A stretch of 64,000 nt of DNA, from contig NC_065558.1 of assembly GCF_022605725.1 (NCBI RefSeq), forward strand, positions 9,610,001 through 9,674,000. The letters run 5' to 3'. The position numbers and the translations under genes are program-made. Positions within the stretch are counted from its first letter, which is position 1. Each line of letters opens with the position of its first letter. The DNA comes from Anthonomus grandis grandis. Its lineage: Eukaryota > Arthropoda > Insecta > Coleoptera > Curculionidae. Positions 1-12,790 of the stretch are shown piece after piece. A model generated the notes under the pieces. That model was not told the DNA's origin. It saw only the letters and a list, made by a program, of their open reading frames with translations, and did not search any database.

Positions 1-3000
1 CCCTACCGGTAGTACTGGTGACTTGTGGACTATCGATCATGGGCAAGGTAAACATGGAACTTTGTAAGATACACTGCGATCCGCCGTTGCACTGCTCAGT
101 AGCCTCGTGATGCCCTAATATATTTAGCTTCTCTTGTAAATTAATGATTTTTTCTTGGGTTTCTGAGTTGGGCGGCATACAGTATAACTCTTGTAGCTGT
201 TGTTGCAAGGCGGCGCGTTCTTGTTGGTGACTGATGGGTTGTTGAAAAGCCGGCACTGTTTCTTGTCCCATATGACCCATCATTGTCATGCCTTGATGAT
301 TTATGCCTCCCATACTGCTTGGGATCATTTGGGGTTGCCCTGGGCGTGTCCCAGGCATACCATTAGAACCCTGCATACCCATGGGTGGGTTTTCGTATAC
401 GTTTGAAGAGATTTTGGGCATGGAATTGGTGACGTCTGGAGGCAACGGAGTTTGCTGCGGTGGCGGTTGAACAGTGGCGTTCATATTGTTTTGATTCGGT
501 TGTGGATTTAAAGGTTGAGTTGGATTTTGATCTGCGACCACTGGCATTGCGGGAAGACTGCCGCTATGATTCGAGTTACTTTCTTGGTGTTCCATATCTG
601 GAAGATTTGTCGGATTTGAAGTGAAACTTTGCTCTTGACTGTTCTGGTCGACAACGGGAGATGGAACGTTTTCAGCTGGTTTGCTTGCAGGTTGAGGTAC
701 TGGAGAACTCACTGACCGAGTTGGTTCAAAAGTTGGAGTTGTTGTACGTTGATTATTTAATGTAGTAAAAGACTGAGTGGGAGATAAAGGCATCGCAACA
801 TTTTCGGGTTTAGGAGTCTTGCTCTCCGTAGAGTCTTGTTTAGAGAACATGTAATGATGGTTCTGAAAAGTGGGCGATTGCACATGGGGAGAACGACTCG
901 CAGTTTCTTTAACAGCATCGGCTAAAGATTCTTGCGAAAGCGAGTTGTCTTGCGTGAAAGAGAAGTTGTTAGATTGCGCTAATTCTTCAATTTTATATCC
1001 GGTTTTTGACGGTTCCGGTTGGCTTTGGTACATTGTTGGAGTAGACACCCGATTAAATCCCGGAGAGTCGTAATTCCTTGTTTCCTGGGTAGAGGTGGCC
1101 GTCATGCCAGAATCGGAAACACTTCTGTTGTTATCCGGAAGACTTGTTTGTGGGTTTTGCTCATACGCAGTCGGCACGTTATCGTCAGTTGTTGATGTCG
1201 GGGTTGGGCTAGAGTTATGCGAAAATGTCGTGTGCGTTAAGCTAGAAATATCCTGGTCCTGATTAGTCGTACTACTGGGCATTTTGTCTGGCATGCTAGT
1301 TGTCGGGGACACTGGCGGAAACTCCGACGGTCGCGAGACTGGAAAGCTCGAATGCATTTGCTGACTAATATCGTCCCTATTTGGCGTTAATGCCCGATGC
1401 ATTTCCGATTTTTCACTAACCATTGGAGACATTTCCAGTCGGGACTCTTTAGTACTGTACACCGGTGGGACGTTAGGCAGCGACACATTTGTAGAAGACG
1501 TCAATTGAGATTGAGTGGGCATTAACGGTTGACTCGGCGACATCGACTGACTTATAGGAATTTGATCAACGGTATTTGGAGGACCGTTCAAATTAGTTAA
1601 ATGCATCTGAGTCTGCGGCCTAGGAGACTGCGGAGGCTGTTGCCAAGGATCCGCCATTTGGCTTCTCATTAAAGTATTCATCGAAGGCGACGCCGGATGT
1701 GCGGTGGGATGTCCCTGAGGTGGTATACCCAAATTTCGAGACTGATACGAGGAATAATCAGACATTCCCACGGTCGAAGGCGGAAGAACCATTTGTTCTA
1801 ACGCCTGCAGTGTGCTTTGTTGCGAATAAGCGGGTACGGTGCTTTTTGGCGGCAAACTGGCCGTCGAACGCGGACTTAAATTAGATTGCGGCGGCATTTG
1901 CGGATGTTGCTGATGTGGCGACATGCTGGGCTTCGCGGGAGACATTACGGGTCTCGGCGATACCTGAGGCGCTTGAGGTCTCGGAGACATTTGCGGTCTC
2001 GGAGACATCTGAGGTGACAATTGTGGAAACGGCGCTCTGTATTGAGGGCTCGAATTACCGACCGGATTCGCGTGTTTAGCCGCGAACTGTTGTTGACTCG
2101 TCGGTTGCGGTTGCATGTCTACGGGTCGTTGAAGTGTTTGTAGCGTTTGGTGTGGCTGATTGTAATTCGGGACCATTCCGGCCGAATGTGGAATTGGATT
2201 TTGTGCCGCTGCTGTTTGGTGAGTTTGCATACCGGGATGGCTCACCGGATGCGGTTGACCGATGTGACCCGCGCTCGGTACCGCGCCTTGGTTCGGATGT
2301 CCCGTTGGGTGGGGCAGTGACTGGGAATGGGTCATTTGTGTGTATTGTTGATTTTGTATGTCCATCTGATGGTGGGTTTGTGGATACTGGTGATGATGCG
2401 GCATTCTTTGGTGGCCGTAGCCGCCGTAACTCTGATTGGGCGCCGTGCCTGGATAACCGGCGGCCTGGGGATAACCGTGAGATGTATGTCTTTGGGGGAT
2501 TTGATAGGGAGTCTGGTGTGGTTGCTGCATCATCGGATGCTGCGTACTAGGAAATTGCTGCTTTTGTTCTTGTTGAAGTGGGTATCCTCCCATTGGTTGT
2601 TGTCTGTACTGACCCATTTGAGGATAACTAAGTAAATAAGAAGAAATAGCGTAATTTGATTGATTTTAAGCATTTTTGCTATGTAATGTCAAAAGCATAT
2701 AAATTTATAGAATTGAAAATAAAAATACATATTTTATTCTGAATTGTAAATCATTATATGTACATTCATCAATCATTACTAGAAATTACAATATTACTAA
2801 GTAAAAAAATTATAGGAGTAAGATGTAATGCATGATAGTGAATTAAAGGCGCTGTTTTATAGTTTTGATGATAGAGTGCCGATATGTTGTACTTGTTTAC
2901 TTTGTAGCAGGTTGTAATGTAATGTTATATTATTATAGCTGATACCAAAAGGATTGCTGATGTGTTTGCACAATATTTTAGATCGATTTTTACAAAATAT

Positions 3001-3826
3001 ACACCTATATATGCTATTTAAAAACCCTATATACCCTTTTTTGTAACAAACTAAAGAGAAAAAAACGGTGTCATCACGCTTACCGATGCATTCCCGGATA
3101 TCCTGCTGCTGCAGCTGCCGCTGCATGTTGTCCCCATCCAGCCTGCATAGCGTTCGGATCGGCCATTGCGGCTCCGACTTGCATGTCAGACATCGAATAC
3201 ATGGTATCAGTGGCAGACTGATAGGGATACTGACCAGGGCCAGGGGGTGCTACTGGAGGCCTCGGCATTTGACGAGGTTGAGGTTGTCCGTAAGCCCCTC
3301 CAGGAGGTCCCATGGACGGTCTGCCGTCGGCACCTGTCGCGCCGTAACCTTGCGCGTACGCACTCTGCTGTGTATTAGGATCCATATGGGGAAATGAGGA
3401 GCTACTTGAGCCAAATGAAGCCAGTTTCTGAAGTGGTGAGTCCTGTAAAAGGACTGTCATGTAGATAGTTATAAACAATAGTTTTGCACACAGAAGCCTG
3501 TCTTTTAAATAGGGAGCAAATAATTACTAAAAATTGGTTTGTTCCAGCAATATAGGCCTCAAAGGTATTAGGAAAAAGATTCAATTCATTAATGATTTTT
3601 ACAAAAGGTTCCATACTCATGTGCCACATTTTTTAATAAAGAGTTCTACCTGAGAATAAGCTGGCGGTGGCGGATAACTTTGTGGCGCATTTCTATCTCT
3701 CGGGGCGGCCTGGGGTCCGGTCACCGGAGGGCCGGAACGGTCAAGATGCACGGCCGTTCCCAGCTCGGGCAGACTTTCGAGCATTCCACTTCCATCTTCC
3801 CCAAACAAGTCTCCGTAGGAGTCCAT
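1..3826 (-). CDS. kis: Kismet/CHD7-like chromatin remodeler, N-terminal part (partial, runs off left edge)
   Basis: Seen: three minus-strand exons, complement(1..2627, 3084..3442, 3650..3826). The ATG at 3826-3824 follows an in-frame stop at 3862-3860. Introns are GT-AG (donors at 3649 and 3083) and phases agree (0, then 2; CG+T completes an Arg). The protein opens with SYGDLFGEDGSGM, resembling the SLFGEDG start of vertebrate CHD7. It then becomes a long disordered Q/P/S/M-rich tract with an Ala run, HH-rich stretches and repeated MSPRPQ units. Near the left edge is a more ordered segment (about 235-100) with QQQLQELYCMPP and LQEKLNILGHHE, ending CNGGSQCIL, which I recognise as kismet-like. 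Chromodomains and the SNF2 helicase would lie outside the window. Known of the family: ATP-dependent trithorax-group remodeler that promotes elongation. Alternatives: another Q/P-rich chromatin protein such as Osa or a BCL9-like factor. The gene structure is more certain than the name. Confidence 0.68.
2628..3083 (-). other. Intron of kis-like gene
   Basis: A+T-rich spacer with donor GTAAGC at 3083 and acceptor TTACTTAG ending at 2628. I see nothing else in it. The ORFs on both strands here are short and without recognisable content. Confidence 0.8.
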
Positions 3827-3878
3827 CGCTTTAGACGGCACATTTCGTTTTTCTGCTGCTCATCTCATTGGGTCCTTT
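3827..3878 (-). other. 5' UTR at the start of the first coding exon of the kis-like gene
   Basis: A good acceptor (TATTGTTTTAG, AG at 3880-3879) lies 53 bases before the start ATG, and the intervening frame contains a stop. The exon carrying the start codon therefore probably begins here and is joined to an untranslated first exon near 9.1-9.3 kb. Confidence 0.55.
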
Positions 3879-5185
3879 CTAAAACAATACGGTTCAATTT
3901 ATAAAACACCTAATTTTCAAAAATTTTTCTTTGCACAAAATTAAAAACGGGAGTTTAAATAAAACAAAACTGTCAACCCAATACGACCACCCTAAAACTT
4001 ATCACTACACTGATGATTTTAAAGACCAAGAAATGCCAATAAAAACATGTCATACATACTTTCTTACCCTACTTAATCAATTAGTTAAATTAACCTAATA
4101 TCAATATTTCTAAAATTTTAGGAAACCCTCAAATCCTCCTTATTTTCATTTTATAATTACACTACATTTAATTTTACATTTTACAAATTAACAATCAGGC
4201 AGAAAAAAAATTACTGGGGATACAAAAACTCTTTAAAGTTAATCTATTAATACAAATTATTTCTAGAATCAAAACCATTTATTTAAAATTTATACCAAAT
4301 GCTGATAGTGCTTCTCGATGGCTGCAATGAGGTGTTGGTATGAAGGCCAAAGGGGAAAAGCTATACGCTTATGCAATCAAAATACCATAAGCTATATAAC
4401 TTTTCACCCTATGATCTTCATCAAATGTTTTCATCAGGATCCACTCTCCAACAAAGTAATAGCATAAAAATAAGAAATTTGGGCACTGTACAGTTAATAC
4501 ATACATAAAAACAAGGCCACAAATAAGGGTGCCAAATTGTTAATACCCGTAAATAAATGATAGACAAATATTATAAATTGTATCTAAATTTAAATACAGT
4601 AAGGGGGTGTTCTTCTCTACAACATTAATTTATATCTTCATATCTTCTTGGACCACTTTCATAAATATATAAAATCTTTTTTTTCAACTATTTAGATGTT
4701 GAGGCATAAGGCATTTTAGTTTTGTTCTGTGACTGTTTAACACCCAAACCAAACTAATCAAGAATCCAGCAAAATCTTTAGTTCTTTATTTTTGTTGCAC
4801 CAAAAATTAAAATTCTTTTATTGTATAGGTATAAATAACTCACTTTTATAATAATATAAAAAAAAAACTTGCACCTGCTTACAAAACAGAGGCAACGCAA
4901 ATCTTCCTCATTGAATACTCAATCGGAACTAAAATTATGATCCAATAATTTAATATTGATATTACAAATTTGCCAACCTGCTCAACTTACATTTAAAGGT
5001 AGGCAGGTTCTTAAGTTATAATTCTTGGTAGGTAAGATAAAATAATTTAAAAAAAGTACTTAGCTCTCCCTAAAAATATGCAAATTTTGGGTCATTTTAT
5101 GACCCAAGTGGTTATTAGGGTTTTATTGCTGTCAAAATGGCGCAATCAGGTGGGCGCCAAGAAGGAATAAGTTGCCTGAACACAT

Positions 5186-5205
5186 TTTTTTTTTTTTTTT
5201 TTTTT
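5186..5205 (+). repeat. Homopolymer T tract
   Basis: Uninterrupted run of about 20 T inside the kis-like first intron. It could be the poly(A) tail of a reverse-strand retrotransposed insert, but no element body is recognisable beside it. Confidence 0.8.
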
Positions 5206-6460
5206 GAAAATAAGATTTTAATGCACTCTAACAGTCATGGAATTGATGTACTTTATTCAACATGATGATATAACATAATTTGGCACAATTTCTAGCTATC
5301 AAATTAAAGTTTAATGCTATACCTTATAAAATATGACTCACAAAACCATCAGTAATTATTCTTGTCAATTTTTTATTACTTTTACGTAAAAATTCTCTTC
5401 TGTTGAATTTGTCTTGCAAAAATTTACATAAGTGCAAATCAAATATGTAGCCCCAGAGTTATCTCTCCTTTTTACCCTTCTTTCTGGAGGTAGTTTTGAT
5501 CATGTTTCAAATGAATTAAATGAACACCTTACAGAGTTTTAAACACTTTCAATTCATTTATTTTAAATAACCCTAATATAAAGAAATATAAGGACCAATA
5601 TCTAAAGCTTACTCTAACTTACTCTAATGATCATATATATCTTAGTCTTAACTTAAAATATATATAACTTTGGGATGTCACCAATGTAAAATTTAAATAG
5701 TACTCTAAACAAGATAACTAAAATAGCAATTTATGGTCAATTGATGAAATTCTTCAGTAATTTAAATAACTATGTTTTTTAGATGTGTGGTAAATTGTTG
5801 AATTCATGATATAATGATATTTATTTTTGTTAGACTATTTTATATAACTACAGCATTTTAAACAATGTGTCCATGGTACAGGAAAACTAAAACTACACAT
5901 ACAAAAATACAAAAGCCCATATGTTGTGTCTACTTGGATCTTCCATTTGGAAAATTCAATCTGTAGTGCTGTTTCAGTTTAATAGTTAATTCTAAACCCT
6001 GATTGATGACTCAAAAACTGATTATTTAATGTTAAATTTTTTTCAGTACTTTTGGTATTAACTGGTTTTTAAATGTTATGAATTTAGGCAATATTTATGA
6101 GATTTGTTTAATTTTATTTTTTTAATTATAATCAGAATCATGGTTTATTGGTGTATGTGTACATCCAAGCAGGTAAAGAATGCAGATATATTTCCCTTAA
6201 TATAAAGAAAACAATAATAATCATATAAAAAAAGATAGAACAATCAATATTTTAAGGTCTAAAAAGATAGAATTCTTTGTGTCTTATTGAAACTCAATTG
6301 AAGCTTCAGCTTTTCAACCAATCCTTGGCATCTCTCTATATCACTCCTGCCCTCGCCATGATATTTTCAACATTTTCTTTATATAGGGAGAGAGAGATAT
6401 CATCAAAAATGAAAAATGGTATATGGATATGTAACTGGTAGAAAATTGTTAATAAAAATT

Positions 6461-7118
6461 GAAAGTAGTAATTGACTCAAGATAGATCCTTGTGGGATCA
6501 ACTTCATCTACATTATGTGTGAAGAATTGCTAAGGTAAAAGTGAATACATAATTATATTTTTTCATATATAATATTAGTTTATTGAGTAGTGTGACATGA
6601 GAGACAGTCAAATATTAAACCAAAGCTAAAAAATTATAAGAGTTTTCATATCAATTTATGATGTTGGTAAATTAGTTGAGAATCTCCATTGTGGTATTTT
6701 TGCCTGTTTGAAGCCTGTTCTTGCCCATATTCTAAATATTCTATAATCTTGAGAAGCATACTCATACAGCAAAAAGATTGGCTATATAGTTTTCACATCA
6801 TTTGAATTACCATTCTTAAAAATTGGTGTAATTAAGGCTTTCTTGAAAACTTTAGGAAAGATACATTGTCTGATGGATGTATAAAAATATATTTTCAGCA
6901 ACTTTAATTTTAAGGATGAAAATAGGTTGTATATATCAGTGTCTCTCAATAAAGAAAAACTCAATATTGTCATGGATAATGGTATTTTCTTGGATGTAGA
7001 TAAAGTAGTCCATTTAAAAGGGAAAACACCATATTTTTCAAACAATTAAAAATTTATTAAACTAATAAAATAACAATGGCATGAAATACAAAAAACTTAA
7101 ACAATAAAAGTTGCGTTT
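6461..7118. repeat. Tandem duplication, copy 1 (658 bp)
   Basis: Begins GAAAGTAGTAATTGACTC and ends in AAAAGTTGCGTTT. The next 658 bases repeat it, apparently base for base except for the final few positions (TTGCG against TTGCA). The 87-codon minus-strand reading frame inside is identical in both copies. Confidence 0.95.
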
Positions 7119-7776
7119 GAAAGTAGTAATTGACTCAAGATAGATCCTTGTGGGATCAACTTCATCTACATTATGTGTGAAGAATTGCTAAGGTAAAAGT
7201 GAATACATAATTATATTTTTTCATATATAATATTAGTTTATTGAGTAGTGTGACATGAGAGACAGTCAAATATTAAACCAAAGCTAAAAAATTATAAGAG
7301 TTTTCATATCAATTTATGATGTTGGTAAATTAGTTGAGAATCTCCATTGTGGTATTTTTGCCTGTTTGAAGCCTGTTCTTGCCCATATTCTAAATATTCT
7401 ATAATCTTGAGAAGCATACTCATACAGCAAAAAGATTGGCTATATAGTTTTCACATCATTTGAATTACCATTCTTAAAAATTGGTGTAATTAAGGCTTTC
7501 TTGAAAACTTTAGGAAAGATACATTGTCTGATGGATGTATAAAAATATATTTTCAGCAACTTTAATTTTAAGGATGAAAATAGGTTGTATATATCAGTGT
7601 CTCTCAATAAAGAAAAACTCAATATTGTCATGGATAATGGTATTTTCTTGGATGTAGATAAAGTAGTCCATTTAAAAGGGAAAACACCATATTTTTCAAA
7701 CAATTAAAAATTTATTAAACTAATAAAATAACAATGGCATGAAATACAAAAAACTTAAACAATAAAAGTTGCATTT
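7119..7776. repeat. Tandem duplication, copy 2 (658 bp)
   Basis: Immediately adjacent direct repeat of 6461-7118 at an offset of exactly 658 bases. The near-absence of differences implies a very recent duplication or an assembly artefact. Confidence 0.95.
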
Positions 7777-9080
7777 CTTAAATAGAACACCATATTAAGT
7801 ATTAAATTTTTAAATTTTATGGTCAATTCTTAGTAAGTTTTTAGGGTAATATAGATATCTCCTACTGTTATTATATCTATTGTTACTATATCTTCTACTG
7901 TTTTTGAGTTGCCTTTTGCCTTTCATGAATATGTTTTTTGCAATATTTATTAATGTCATTTTGAGGTATCTTCTATAAACTTTTTAGACAAATCCACATC
8001 TATGTATTATTATCCTAACTCACCATTGATTGACTGATTTAATAAAGAATCCGATGTTGTATTAAACTTCCAAAAACAAAAGCTCCAGTATTTTTTTAAA
8101 AAATCCCATATGTAGGTATACAAAAAAAGTAAAAAAATTGATCTAAATGTTCCTTATTGCAAAATGCCATTAATTCCTTATATTTATATAATTGCCGCTG
8201 CTAATATTCTATTTTGCAGTTTATTTCTCAAAGGTGCCACTGAAAGGCTCTGCCAGCAGTGTTGCATTTTGCAGTTTCTTTTATCATCAAATGGTTATTG
8301 GTAAATCTAAAATGTGCAACTTTGAGGACATCCAAGAAACTTGTCCTGAATGTCAATCCTGCTGACAACCTTCTTTGCAAATACTAGGTACCTATGAATT
8401 TTTAAGTGATGAGTATACAGATAAAAATCCTGTAAATATTTTGAATTATTATCCACTCAGGGGCCAATGACCTAAACTTGGATATTTCAGATCACACACT
8501 ACCTTAATAGCAACAAATTTTCATGATACTATCAAACTAAATATTAGTAAAACAGAAAATGGTTGACACAAAAAAGCCTATGCATTTGTTATGATATATA
8601 CACATTCTATATTTGTTTTAAATGAGTAATTATGTCTTATTGCATGAAATAACTCAAATGGCAAGTTTGTTTATTTACCCATTTATTTACCTAAAGAGCT
8701 AAGTTGTTTGTAAAAAAAGAGTAATTTCCATGTTAAAAAATCAATTTTATGTAATAAAACGTGAACATTTCATGCAAACGAGTCAATTAAAACACATTTC
8801 AAAGTAACAATATTGATCTGATTAATTTTTCTTGATCACAATGGCTAATCTATAATCAGAAGCAGAGATTTTTAGGAGAGTTTAATGACTGCCTGAAAAC
8901 GATGCAAATATCGTAAAAATACAGCATTTTCACACGTTTTTAACTTTCTTAAGAATATCGGCCAAATACGAGCGACTCTTTTAAGAAGGAATCACCGATT
9001 AAAACAATAAAAATAGACTCTCTTTCGATTTAACTGAAAACCTGAAACGCTAATTACTTATTATTTGAAAGGCTACTTAC

Positions 9081-9340
9081 GATGAGCAGTAATCAACCCC
9101 GGATAAGTCCCAGAACAGTAGTGTTTCGATAAAAAACGCGACACCGTTTTCACTAAATGATTTTACAAGTATTAAAGGGTACTTAAACACTGTTTGCGGG
9201 TTATTGTTCCCTTAATTTTTGTGTACAAAATGGATTACAGAAACCGCAGTCGTTTTGACTCCATCTTGCCATTTTCATTCCGATTCCTTCTGATCCGGTG
9301 TCGGGCGCAGGCGCGGGGCTTTGATGCTTAGCTGTACCGA
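9081..9340 (-). promoter_or_regulatory. Probable promoter and untranslated first exon of the kis-like gene
   Basis: A locally G+C-rich patch (GGTGTCGGGCGCAGGCGCGG at about 9297-9316) in A+T-rich surroundings. Downstream on the minus strand a strong donor GTAAGT sits at 9080. Between them lie two ATGGC/ATGGA cores, one a GCCAT (9268-9272) of the YY1/Pleiohomeotic type. Inference: transcription starts about 9.25-9.33 kb and the exon ends at 9081. No TATA box was recognised. Confidence 0.5.
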
Positions 9341-10204
9341 TGTTACCAACAGAAGATTTTAAATATTAATTCAGTCAGTTTTAATATCAAATTTATAGTT
9401 AAATTCTTACGTTAAAAAATTCATAAATATTTCGTCTAACACGGATCATTGTTAAACATTATTAAAAGCGATACTTAAGGGAAACTTTTTTAAACTAAAT
9501 ATGTCAAAATCAGCATTTTGGTATACGTATCCTAAATTTACCATACTTACATTTGTACAAATTCATGAGTCATTATGAATGCGATTTAAAAAAAAAAATC
9601 AAATTCTAAAAATAATAATAATTGTAAGAAAATCCATTTTATTGTCATCCTTGACTGGCGAGATGTCACTTCCCATCAGAAAAATCTTTTATTCCGCTAC
9701 GCACCACGTACTGTGCATTACAAATTAACTTAAATATTATTAAGAAAGATTAATTAATAATTATAAAAATATATCGAAAAAACCCTTAAAAAATTTGATC
9801 TTATTAGTTTTTAATATTTTCACTTTTATTCCGCGATGCATTCGGTTTGTATTAAAATAATACTACTTAAATTAAGTTTTTTTCCTTATTACTTTAATTA
9901 CTATACTAAAATTTGTACAATTTCATAAATCAATATAAATAGGATGTTTATCAAAAAATTTATAGGCCTATTGAACATTGGGTCTTTCATGAAAGATTAG
10001 TTTGGTTTATTTCTTACAGCGAAGAACAACATTGGATATATTGAATCTACTTGCTGATACCTATGAATCATTTGCAAATCTATTTATTTATTTAGGGAAT
10101 CCATTTACAAAAGTGTTACATAGCATACCCATACAAACATATATATTCAGATACAAAACTATCTATAAATCAATGAAAAGTGTAGATGAGTTAATTAATT
10201 AAAG
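9341..10204. other. Intergenic A+T-rich spacer
   Basis: No gene recognised. Two copies of a TTTTATTCCGC motif lie at 9687-9697 and 9824-9834. The short open frames have no recognisable content. Confidence 0.6.
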
Positions 10205-12342
10205 CCCCTATGTAATAATATTCTTTAACTGCCCCTTAAAAGATGTAATCCTAGAGTCAAAAAAGTTTATCTGTCCTGAGAGACCATTAGCACTTCGAGC
10301 CATTCGTGTAATTGGCTCATTAATGCCATAATTGGTATAATGGAATGGGACTGAAAATATTTCTAATTGTCTATTCAATCTGGAAGGCACCCTAAGTTTA
10401 AAAGAGACAATAACTCGGGACAATCTATAGTAGCATTTAAAACCTTATGCATAAAACAAGTCGAGTAATGTTCTTCATGACTCTAATGTGGATAAGTTCA
10501 GGTTATCCCTGGCCTACTGATAGTAATACTCCTGTCTCCTGTAACCACATCTAAAAGCCGCCACCCTTGAAAATTTATTTTCAGTTTTTTCAATCTGCTC
10601 AATGTAGCAGTTATATGACGGGGACCACACAATTGAGCCATACTCCAAGATGGGCCTAACAAGAGAGCAATAAAGTAATCTAAAAGTAAACAAAGACAAA
10701 TCAGTTGTAGACCGTTGGATAAAACCCAGCATTTTCATTTCCCTACCAGTCACCTGATTGATGTGACTTTTAAAAGACAACTTGGAGTCAATAAATATTC
10801 CTAAGTCAGAAACCTTTGTTTTGACACCAATTGCTACGTTATTTATTTTATAAAGAAAAGCAATAGGGTTTCTTTGCTTAGAAAAAGTAATCTTATGGCA
10901 CTTATTGATATTAAGGGACATTCTATTCAAGTGGCACCAATCAAAGAACAAATTGAGGTCTTTTTGCAGGAGCACAGCATCAGAAAGGGATGTGATAAGC
11001 ATAAATAGCTTCACATCATCAGCAAACATTAGCACACGACAATTTTCAAGTTTCCAAACTAAATCAATCAAAAAGAGGCAAAACAAAACAGAGCCCGAGT
11101 GAGAGCCCTGTGGCACCTCAGATGGCACCAAAATTTCAAAGGAACATGTACCTCCAAGATTAACAATCTGGGTTCTACCTCTGATGAATCCCGAGATCCA
11201 CTGAAGAAGAGGCCCCACAATACCTAAAGCCCTAAGCTTCTTCAAGAGTGCCCCATGGTTAACCCGATCAAAAGCTTTGGAAAAATCTGTATATATTGAG
11301 TTAACCTGAAGTCCCTTCTCCAAGCAGCGGTTGAGGTAGTTGACATACAGCACCAAATTAGCATCAGTAGATCTGCCTTTTATAAATCCAAATTGCTCAG
11401 GATTAAATAAAGATTTAAAACTCCAGGCAATCCTATGACTGACCAGGCAGTCAAGCAGCTTTGGCAACTCAGATTGGTTATACACAGCCCGATAATTGGA
11501 AATTTCATTTCTACTACCAGATTTAAAAATGGGTTTTAGAAAACTTCTCTTCCAGAGAGTGAGATAAGAACCAGTACCTAGAGATTTGTTAAAAATGAAC
11601 AGTATTGGTTTCGTAAGAACACAAACACATTTCTTTATAGGAAGAATGCCGGAATCCCATCTGGTCCAGCGCAGAGCTTATTCTTAGAGGAAGTATTAAC
11701 CTCATAAACATCCTCCGTTGACAGAGTTAAAGTACTCAGACAAATAGATTTATTAAAATCAAAAGATGTCATTGACTTGCTCATCCGAATAGATGGATGA
11801 AAAGTATTCTGCAAACATATCCGCAGTATCCGAGATATTCATACTATAATAATAATAATAATAATATGTCTTTATTAAAAAAAAAGCAATATTAATCTTA
11901 CAATATTACTTAATACTACATTGCCAAGAAGGCGAAGATTACCTTAAAGCTACTCTTTAACTCTTAACCTTCCTAACATTCACAGTTTAAATGGAGAAAA
12001 CGAGAGAAAAAAAAACAAAAAAAGAAACAAGTAACTAATCCTGTTATTGTATGTCATTCTGGAGGGAAGACTAAAACCAGTTCTTTTATTTTGAATATAT
12101 GACCAGAAGTACCTTGGATTGCCAGCGAGATTCATTTCCACCTTATTAATGTATTGTTGATAGCACAACTCTCTTAAGTACTCACATTGTTGTACAAATT
12201 CATCATAATTCTGCTGTTGACCATTAATTTTAAACTTTTTGTGAATTTGTTTCTTTCTTATGATCAAACTGCGAAGCTCTGAAGAAAACCAAGATGGAAA
12301 AGAAGAACTTTTGTACCTCTTTAGAGGAATAAACTTTTCCAT
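10205..12342 (-). mobile_element. 5'-truncated non-LTR retrotransposon (jockey/CR1-type), inactive
   Basis: Minus strand. The segment upstream of the RT (12342-12040) has IPLKRYKSSSFPSWFS and NPRYFWSYIQNKR, typical of the endonuclease-RT linker. It is interrupted by a nested insertion and resumes at 11855 with MNISDTADMFAEYFSSIYS. The RT core then runs open for 323 codons (11485-10514): GFIKGRSTDANL, YTDFSKAFDRVNH, VPQGSHSGSVLF and the catalytic FADDVKLF, then SDLGIFIDSKLSFKSHI. The C-terminal tail (10423-10208) has VPFHYTNYGINEP and FFDSRITSFKGQLKNII. Two frame breaks (about 11.5-11.7 kb and about 10.5 kb) and loss of the endonuclease make it dead. The YTDFSKAFD and FADD boxes are intact. 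Confidence 0.88.
11843..12035 (-). mobile_element. Nested insertion: 3' end of another LINE with (ATT)n tail
   Basis: Read on the minus strand, the linker ORF of the host LINE is broken. About 190 foreign bases end in AATAAAGACATATTATTATTATT, after which the host frame resumes. A polyadenylation-like AATAAA followed by a short tandem tail is typical of a 5'-truncated LINE 3' end. Exact edges are uncertain by several bases. Confidence 0.6.
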
Positions 12343-12359
12343 TGAAATCTCCAGTATAA

Positions 12360-12790
12360 GTCCGTCCTTTCTTGTGACCTAAACAAAGCATTCGACTGTG
12401 TCTCATCTCTTGCTGAGAAAATTAATATATTACAATTTTAGCAACAATACAGCATTACTCTGCCTTACTGTTATAAATTTTATTTGAGGGACAGGTCCAA
12501 AGTTCTCAGGGTAGGTATAGAGTGTCTTCTGCGAAAAGAATGTTAAATATTGTGGTGCCCCAAAAATCCATTCTTTTACCAATAATATTCCTCATCTATA
12601 CATAATAATCTTGCTCTTAAGTTTTCCAATATAGAAAATTACACACTTTTTCCCTTATGTCAGAGAGATCTGTTGCTCGTACAGTGGTTTGGGGACATGC
12701 AGCTGACGGTGAAGAGCTGTTTTGATGCGAACAGGCTTATTTTATTACCAGGTCTGGTTCTATATCAGTTTAACTTCAAGTAGTTTAACT
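12360..12790 (+). mobile_element. Degenerate LINE reverse transcriptase fragment
   Basis: Plus-strand frames show DLNKAFDCVS (compare DFSKAFDxV) near 12376 and VVPQKSILLPIIFLIY (compare VPQGSILGPLLFxIY) near 12550, in the right order for a LINE RT but with stops between. It lies back to back with the minus-strand LINE. Confidence 0.65.

Larger units (their letters stand above)
6240..7776 (-). mobile_element. Decayed non-LTR retrotransposon (reverse transcriptase fragment)
   Basis: Minus-strand frames carry RT pieces in order. 'FPKVFKKALITPIFKNGN' (near 6880-6790 and again 7530-7450) is the block before NYRPI in LINE reverse transcriptases. 'IPQGSILSQLL' (near 6500 and 7160) matches the VPQGSILGPLLF motif. 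'FDDDISLSLYK' (about 6410-6370) corresponds to the catalytic F/YADD, followed by a KLxLN...KT-like tail. Stops and frameshifts break it, so it is not functional. The clade is not determinable by eye; jockey/CR1-type is likely. It lies inside the kis-like first intron and has been partly duplicated. Confidence 0.7.
3879..9080 (-). other. Long first intron of the kis-like gene
   Basis: About 5.2 kb of A+T-rich DNA between the probable donor GTAAGT (9080-9075) and the acceptor at 3879. It holds a T-run at about 5186-5205 and a decayed LINE carrying a perfect 658-bp tandem duplication (6.2-7.8 kb). I see no conserved coding sequence in the rest. Confidence 0.55.

Noticed and set aside
2134..2635. 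Plus-strand open frames of 138 and 102 codons.
   Set aside because: They are antisense shadows of the low-complexity kis-like exon, whose minus-strand frame has recognisable content and proper splice sites.
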